A stretch of DNA of 64,000 nt, from positions 148,979,935 to 149,043,934 of the forward strand of contig NC_135715.1 of assembly GCF_964656455.1 (NCBI RefSeq), read 5' to 3'. Shown one piece after another: positions 58,545 to 64,000 of the stretch. Source of the stretch: Halichoerus grypus (Eukaryota > Chordata > Mammalia > Carnivora > Phocidae). The notes below the pieces were generated by a model. The model was not told where the DNA came from. It made no database searches and saw nothing but the letters and a program-made list of their open reading frames with translations. A program made the translations under genes and the position numbers. The stretch's first letter is position 1. Every line of letters starts with the position of its first letter.

Positions 58545-58590
58545 TTTTGTTTTTGTTTTGTTTTGTTTTTTGTTTTTTGGGTTTTTTTTG
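58545..58590 (+). repeat. T/G-rich simple repeat (TTTTG)n
   Basis: An imperfect run of TTTTG and TTTTTG units. No SINE body is attached on either side. Confidence 0.85.
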
Positions 58591-60222
58591 AAGAAGGAAC
58601 TGGGCCTGGGTCCCTAGGAACCCAAGATCAATCATCACCAAAATCCTCTTGGTCTTCCACCTCTCTTCTGAACCTTGCTGTTTCTTTCTCCAAGGAAAAC
58701 CAGCTCTCTTCTGAAGACACTGAATCCAGTTGCCCTTCCCATCCTTGAACACTTTCTGCAAATGGTGGATGTTTTCTCCACACAACTACACAACTCTCCC
58801 CAGAACACCTGGCCTGGCAGGTGAATTGATTGGCCTTCTCTTTTTTCTCCCTATAATCTCCTAGCTTTGAGTCTCATGTTATCAAACTGTGCCAATTATC
58901 TTCTCCTAATTGAAGTCATCTACAATCCTCAGGTCACTTCTCCGTTCCTTCAGTATTCTAGCTCCTGCTTTGTTGTCATTGTCCCCAAAATAACTCCATA
59001 AGAGGAAGAATATTATAATTTACAGAATGGTCACATAGGAGCAGATGCTCTTGTGAGGTAGTGATCTCCCTGTCAATAAATATTCTCAAACAAATAGACA
59101 TAGCCTGCCAAATCTTTGGATAGGGCCTATACCTGATTCACCCCGTGCATGCAGATGTGCTACTCTAGACCAGCAGTGGAATTAGCAGCATACAATGCTA
59201 TCCACACAGAAAATCATAACCAGTAGGTTAAATATTTGGCCCCAAATCAATACATCTATGTATATATCGAACTTAGAACATATAAATTATAGACATTGAG
59301 ATCATTTACATGAAATATGTCCCGAATGCTGTGTCTTGACCTTCATAAATTGGATCATTTAACAGGGTAGGTTTCAGACTTTAACCAATTTATAGTCACT
59401 GAACCAGTATGCTTCTAAGGTGACCTCAGACTAACTTTTGTTGTACTATATGGTTGACCAGCTGCATGACCTCATTAATGAGATCACCACACACCTACAT
59501 TGTATACATAAGTGTACTTAATTTAACAGCAAATATAATTATAGTAACTTATAAAATTTTTTACTTTATTAAATTTAGAAAAGAAGGTTCTGGGAAAAGG
59601 TCATATGCAATATACTTAGCACCTAATGAAGTTTTAATGCAATGTTTCCTACAAATTTTAATCTCTAACGTTTGATAAACACTACCCTATTTATCCATGC
59701 CCTTCCTTTTGTCTTTAAGTATAGTGTAGTGGGTATAATTGCTAATATGCATATACATTTCATAGTCCCTTTTTAATTTCAGATTCCCACTTATTAAATA
59801 CCTAGAATTATAATGGAACATTAAAATCATTGGAGGAACTAGCATGACAAATACCACTTCCTTTTCACTTGTATTTATCTAATTTCAAAGTAGAAGAAAA
59901 AGCCAGAAACTAATTGATTATTCTTATTTTCTATAAAATACTTGGATCATATGGAACAATTTAATTTCAAGGAGACTCTTTGGCTTTTATTATAAAATAG
60001 TTTTAGTTCTCCTAGTTGATTGAGACCAGTCTATTGAATATTAATTTATTAAATAACAATCACTGTGCTAACCAGTATTGTCTCCTTATCATAAGCAATC
60101 CTCAGAATGACTTTATATAGAAATATCACTGCCACTTTTTTTTTATAAAGAGTAACTGATTTGGGGATGTAAAGTACATTGACCAAAACAACTTAGTAAC
60201 AGTAGATCCCAGATACAATCTT

Positions 60223-60285
60223 ATTTTTTTTTATTATGTTATGTTAATCACCATACATCACATCATTAGTTTTTGATGTAGTGTC
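60223..60285 (-). mobile_element. very short 5'-truncated L1, antisense
   Basis: A T-run followed by ATGTTAATCACCATACATCA and CATCATTAGTTTTTGATGTA is the reversed last ~55 bases of the carnivore L1 3' end, as in 14640-14700. Confidence 0.85.
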
Positions 60286-60594
60286 TCCGTGAGTGCATAG
60301 ATTCTTCTTAAGCACTTTATCACCATGCAGAATAAAGTTTGCCCTTATCATTCAGTAAATAGCCAATATTTGAGGACAGTATGACTTAACGAAAATAAAG
60401 CCTTTTGACTTCAGTGTTTACATGAGGACTGTATTTTATAAATCATGTATATGGTAAGTTGCTAAGTTTGCTCTCCTGATAACAAGCTGAACATTCAGTC
60501 CCAAGTGGAGAACCATCCACAACCTGAACTTCTTTCTTCTAAGAAGGGTTCTTAGAGCAGCAAGCCAAACGTACCTATGCAGAGAGGCTAATAA

Positions 60595-60831
60595 GATTGT
60601 TGAGAGATTGGGGCGCCTGGGTGGCTCAGTCGTTAAGCGTCTGCCTTCGGCTCAGGTCATGATGTTGGTTGGGGTCCTGGGATCGAGCCCCACATTGGGC
60701 TCCCTGGTCGGTGGAAAGCCTGCTTCTCCCTCTCCCACTCCCCCTGCTTGTGTTCCCTCTCTCGCTGTGTCTCTCTCTCTCTGTCAAATAAATAAATAAA
60801 ATCTAAAAAAAAAAAAGACTGTTGAGAGACT
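60595..60831 (+). mobile_element. Can-SINE, sense, with 15 bp target duplication
   Basis: The body spans 60610-60816. GATTGTTGAGAGATT (60595-60609) and GACTGTTGAGAGACT (60817-60831) differ at two T/C positions. The head-body junction has an unusual ATGTTGGTTGGGGTCCTGGG segment in place of ATCCCAGGGTCCTGGG. Confidence 0.96.
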
Positions 60832-62549
60832 AAGAGTTACTTGCCCTTCTCCTGACCTTTGTTTGTACCATCCATCCACTTTGCATTCCTTCCTGCAGAC
60901 TGCTGGCAGGATTTCTAAAGGCAGAGCTTGACAGATGGGATTCTAGTGACTGAAGCCCCTCTCGCTCCATGAGATGTCATCAAGGACTTAGAAAAGGTCC
61001 TTCCCCAAGCTCTCTGCTGTATGAAAGGCTGTCTACCTTCAACTAAAGAATTAACCATGTTAAAATGGCAGTAATTCTCAGAATCTTTAGTAAAATTCCA
61101 TTATGGAGTTTACTGGGGCTTTATAGAGTGAGGCTCCCTGGGTTGGTACAGCTGTTTCAACTTGAGTACTGGGTAACAGAATCTAAATTTTGGAACAAAG
61201 AGAGAATGCCATTTGTGTCCTAATTCCTACTTGTAGCAGCATCCATAATTTCTCTGGACATACGTAATATTGAAATTTATACTTGATTAGCCCTGAAGTG
61301 AGAGGCAAATAAGTGTCATGATTCTAATGATATCATGTCCTTGTCCATACTTCACTTATTTGTGCCTTTTAATAGCATATATCTCTTTTAAATAGAAACA
61401 CATCAATCATAAGACTGAGTCAGTATATGTATTTTATATTAAGCCTGATGGGCAAGGAATTGAAGTGGCATGTCACAAAATGCTTAAAAGTCTGTTAAAA
61501 ATAAGTAGGTTACTTTAAACTTTAGTCATATTAATAATGAAATGCATGTGGAGTAGAGGTTCATCTGAAATACCAGTTCTGCAGTCTAAAAATAGTAAAT
61601 TTAAGTATTTGATGCATTAATCAAATATATCATGGGAATAGGAATGTATAATTATTTTTGATAAAAGTAATATACTGCAATATAATTCTGTGTAAGTAAT
61701 GGGAAGGTTTCTTTATATATATAATTTGGAATTGTAGTCACTAATCAGGTTATTAAATTTTTAGAAGTAGTCCAATAAAGACATAAAGGTCTGTGTTAAT
61801 ACCAGGATTAGAACTTTCAAAGCGCAGCTGAAAAATGCTCTCAAAAGCTGCCCAGGAATATGCAACGATTGATTTTTTTAAAAGGCCAAGGAAAATCAAA
61901 TAAAATCAACATATAGCAGAGTTCAAGCAAAGCCATTTAAGCATTACACTAAAGACTAAGTGGTGCTAATTAGTGATAATTGATTTCAAGTATCAAGAAA
62001 AATATCTAAATAAAGTAGTTTTTAAAGAGAAAAAAACATGGGCTTAAAAAAATAAACGAAATTATCGTACTGAAGTTAGAAGTACACAGGATTGGCCTAA
62101 CGGTAACAAGAGTGTGAGGATGAGTTGTGGCAGTGGAAGCAGAATGGCTGTTTATTTTTACAATCAGTAAGGAGAGAATGAGGCTATAGACAAATGCCAT
62201 GAAACGGCATATGTCCTATCCGCATCTGATTGTAAGGCAGACTCCTTACTGTAGCTGGACTCCCGCTGGTCACGCAAACAAGAATGATCCACTTCCTCCC
62301 CTGCTCCACTGTAGGACTTGCCAGGACCCTCCCCTTGTTGGATGCTTGCTGCCTCTGCATTTCCCCATCCTTCACTTGTTTAGACAGAGTGCCTAGTTTC
62401 CCAGCAGATCTCTTTAAGCCCTACTAATAGAATGATGTTGAATCTATAAAATTAGAAAAAAAAAATCCTCACCCCGTTGAAAAGAATCCAAGTCACAAAT
62501 CCTATTTTTCTCACATTATTCTAGGGTCTGGAACCTAATAATCAACACC

Positions 62550-62810
62550 CGTGCATCACTTAGGAGCATTTATTGAATGGAAGCAAGTATTTCTTGATTG
62601 TCTTCTGTGTTTCCGGCGCTTGACCTGTGTAATTTTTGCTCACAACCCACTTAGAAGTGTGGGGATGTTTGTCTACATTTTACAAAAAGAAGAAGCTGCT
62701 GCTCGGAGATGTTAATTCATAGACCTGTCAGGTGGTAGAGTCAGAATTCACACCTTGTGTTCCCGACTCTCAAACCCTTTTAGTGTGGTTCCACTAAGCC
62801 ACTTCCGCAG
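62550..62810 (-). repeat. MIR SINE, antisense
   Basis: TCTACATTTTACAAAAAGAAGAAGC, CTGTCAGGTGGTAGAGTCAGAATTCACACC and AGTGTGGTTCCACTAAGCCAC follow reversed MIR. Confidence 0.65.
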
Positions 62811-62834
62811 AGATCTTTGCCTTTTCTGCTTCTT

Positions 62835-62905
62835 ACTGTATCCAAGAACCTGGAACAGTGCCCGGCACATAGTAGGTCTTCAGTAAACAGCTGTTGAATA
62901 AAAGA
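62835..62905 (+). repeat. L2 3' end relic, sense
   Basis: AACCTGGAACAGTGCCCGGCACATAGTAGGTCTTCAGTAAACAGCTGTTGAATAAA is the L2 terminal phrase. Confidence 0.7.
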
Positions 62906-63684
62906 AGGTGCCCTCTCATTAGTGCTTCTGGGGGGACCCAAGGGAAATGAGAACAGTACGTTCATAGTCACTGGCGTTAAGCTTGTTTCAGTCTGTTCCA
63001 GATCTCTCAGTTCTGTCTGTTGTTGGTTTTGGTTTTTTTGTTTTGTCTTTCCTTGCATGTATTTGACTCTAACTCTAGGAGAGGAAACCCCGGGGAGCAA
63101 GGATCCAGTGTTCTTTGCTTGCACCCTTATAGCACCCTAAGGAAAGTTCTGCATGCAGCCGTGCCTCACAAAATTAATCAGGCCATATTAACCATTGACA
63201 GTAAGTCTGTTGAAAGAAATAAATACATCTGCATTTCAGGAGTGTTGTTAGCCCACACTCATTTTTCATGCAGAAGAGCTATGCACAACCTATCATGATC
63301 TGAAAAGTAGATTTTCTTCCCCTTTTAAAGAAATGAGGACAGCAGTTTGAGTTGTACAATCTCTTAATGTGATCAGTCATTTTCTGTGATACTCAAGTGT
63401 GAAGGAGATGTTCTGCTCCGCTTGGGATGAGGTCTTCTTCAAAATGGTTTAAGATTTTAAAACAAACTGGTCACTTAGAGCCAGAATTACTGTGACAGTT
63501 ATCGTATTTACAGATTTCTTGTGGTAGTCTATTTTGATTGTACTCAAATAATGAGGGTCTAGCTAGGAAGAGTGGAACAAAAGAACCTTTGGGAAAACAC
63601 AGGCACCCTCTCTGGTCATTGGGGATAAGGGGAGAGCCTACAGCAGCATTAGTAGGTCAGGGATTTTGGTCTGTTTTGTTTGCT

Positions 63685-63755
63685 GCTATACTCCTGGTCT
63701 AGGACAGTACCTGAAATTAGATGCTGTACAACAAATATTTTTGAAATGGATTAAG
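63685..63755 (+). repeat. L2 3' end relic, sense
   Basis: CTATACTCCTGGTCTAGGACAGTACCTG...ACAACAAATATTTTTGAAATGGATT resembles the L2 3' end. Diverged. Confidence 0.5.
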
Positions 63756-63763
63756 ATATAGAA

Positions 63764-63790
63764 ATAATAATAATAATAATAATGATAATA
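63764..63790 (+). repeat. (AAT)n microsatellite
   Basis: About seven AAT units, then GATAATA. It follows the L2 end immediately. Confidence 0.93.
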
Positions 63791-64000
63791 CAGTTTCTCA
63801 GAGAGGAAGTCCCGGGAACACTATTCCCTGAAGTAGGAGGGGTACTAGAGGTTTTAAAGAATGATTGTTCCAAAAGGGAGAGAAAGAGATAAATTTAGCT
63901 CAGGAAAGAGGTGAGGATTCTTGAAATAGTAGGGGCTTCTCCAGAGAAATATATTCTTTGTCGGAAGAGTTTAGGAACACAAGCAGATTTGAGGCAATTG

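Larger units (their letters stand above)
37281..64000 (+). other. GULP1: GULP1 intron downstream of the second coding exon (incomplete)
   Basis: This phase 0 intron starts at GTAAAG and runs off the end of the window, so it is at least 26.7 kb. The named repeats inside it are listed separately. Stretches where I see only AT-rich unique-looking sequence are: 38095-38930, 39140-39550, 41060-41420, 41680-42380, 43310-44210, 44810-46140, 46670-46980, 47420-49290, 49400-50450, 50650-53530, 53985-54715, 54870-55170, 55405-55780, 56050-56980, 57050-60220, 60290-60590, 60835-62540 and 62910-63680. Two weak exceptions are 49730-50200 and 58590-59000, which are pyrimidine-rich and may be very old LINE or LTR debris I cannot name. 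Confidence 0.8.

Noticed and set aside
62780..63124. 114-codon minus-strand frame
   Set aside because: It overlaps an L2 relic and has no recognisable motif.
37281..64000. Search for the next GULP1 exon (expected to start FLGSTEVEQ)
   Set aside because: No in-phase acceptor followed by such codons was found; the exon is taken to lie beyond the window.
1..64000. Bacterial or phage-type system, operon, toxin-antitoxin or defence island
   Set aside because: No long ORFs, no ribosome binding sites, vertebrate repeats throughout and spliced exons; the window is animal nuclear DNA.

Overview
This is a window of mammalian nuclear DNA, almost certainly from a caniform carnivore such as a bear, mustelid or seal. 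The main evidence is about sixteen copies of the carnivore tRNA-Lys-derived SINE (Can-SINE), recognisable by a GGCGCCTGGGTGGCTCAG head and a CT-rich body running into AAATAAATAAAATCTT plus poly(A). Many copies still have intact target-site duplications. The window also holds carnivore-type L1 3' ends. There are no operons and no long open reading frames, and the GC content is low. Species-level assignment is not possible by eye.

One protein-coding gene can be supported: GULP1 on the + strand (engulfment adaptor, PTB domain, homologue of C. elegans CED-6). Two exons are present. The exon at 31016-31087 carries 44 bases of 5' UTR, the start codon and MNRAFSRKK. The exon at 37219-37280 continues in the correct phase with [13 protein letters not shown]... 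and ends at ...YNAK, at the start of the PTB domain. Together they give residues 1-30. No exon beginning FLGSTEVEQ was found downstream, so the following intron is at least 26.7 kb long and leaves the window. The first 31 kb is therefore the 5' intron or the 5' flank of GULP1; no promoter, CpG island or upstream exon was recognised there.

Layout: 1-870 is an antisense L1, followed by a GC-rich block of four to five degenerate repeats of about 130 bp (890-1540). 1.6-15 kb is mostly unique or ancient DNA with MIR and L2 relics, two antisense Can-SINEs (7.5 and 9.3 kb) and a sense L1 3' end (14.4 kb). 15.5-20 kb is old LINE sequence with a nested hAT (MER5-type) copy and an old SINE. 19.9-20.6 and 22.67-23.03 kb are two LTR-like elements antisense to GULP1. 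28.5-30.6 kb is a MaLR-type endogenous retrovirus relic carrying two nested SINEs in opposite orientations. 31.0-37.3 kb holds the two GULP1 exons, whose intron contains an inverted SINE pair. 37.3-64 kb is intron 3, with many SINEs, L2 and MIR relics, an antisense L1 3' UTR (46.1 kb), and a SINE inserted at the edge of another SINE (53.5-54.0 kb).

No previously undescribed biological system is visible. The observations most worth checking are structural: complementary SINE pairs flanking the GULP1 exons, nested insertions that order repeat ages, the GC-rich repeat block beside the first L1, and small local duplications. Repeat family names were assigned from memory of consensus sequences and should be confirmed by RepeatMasker.
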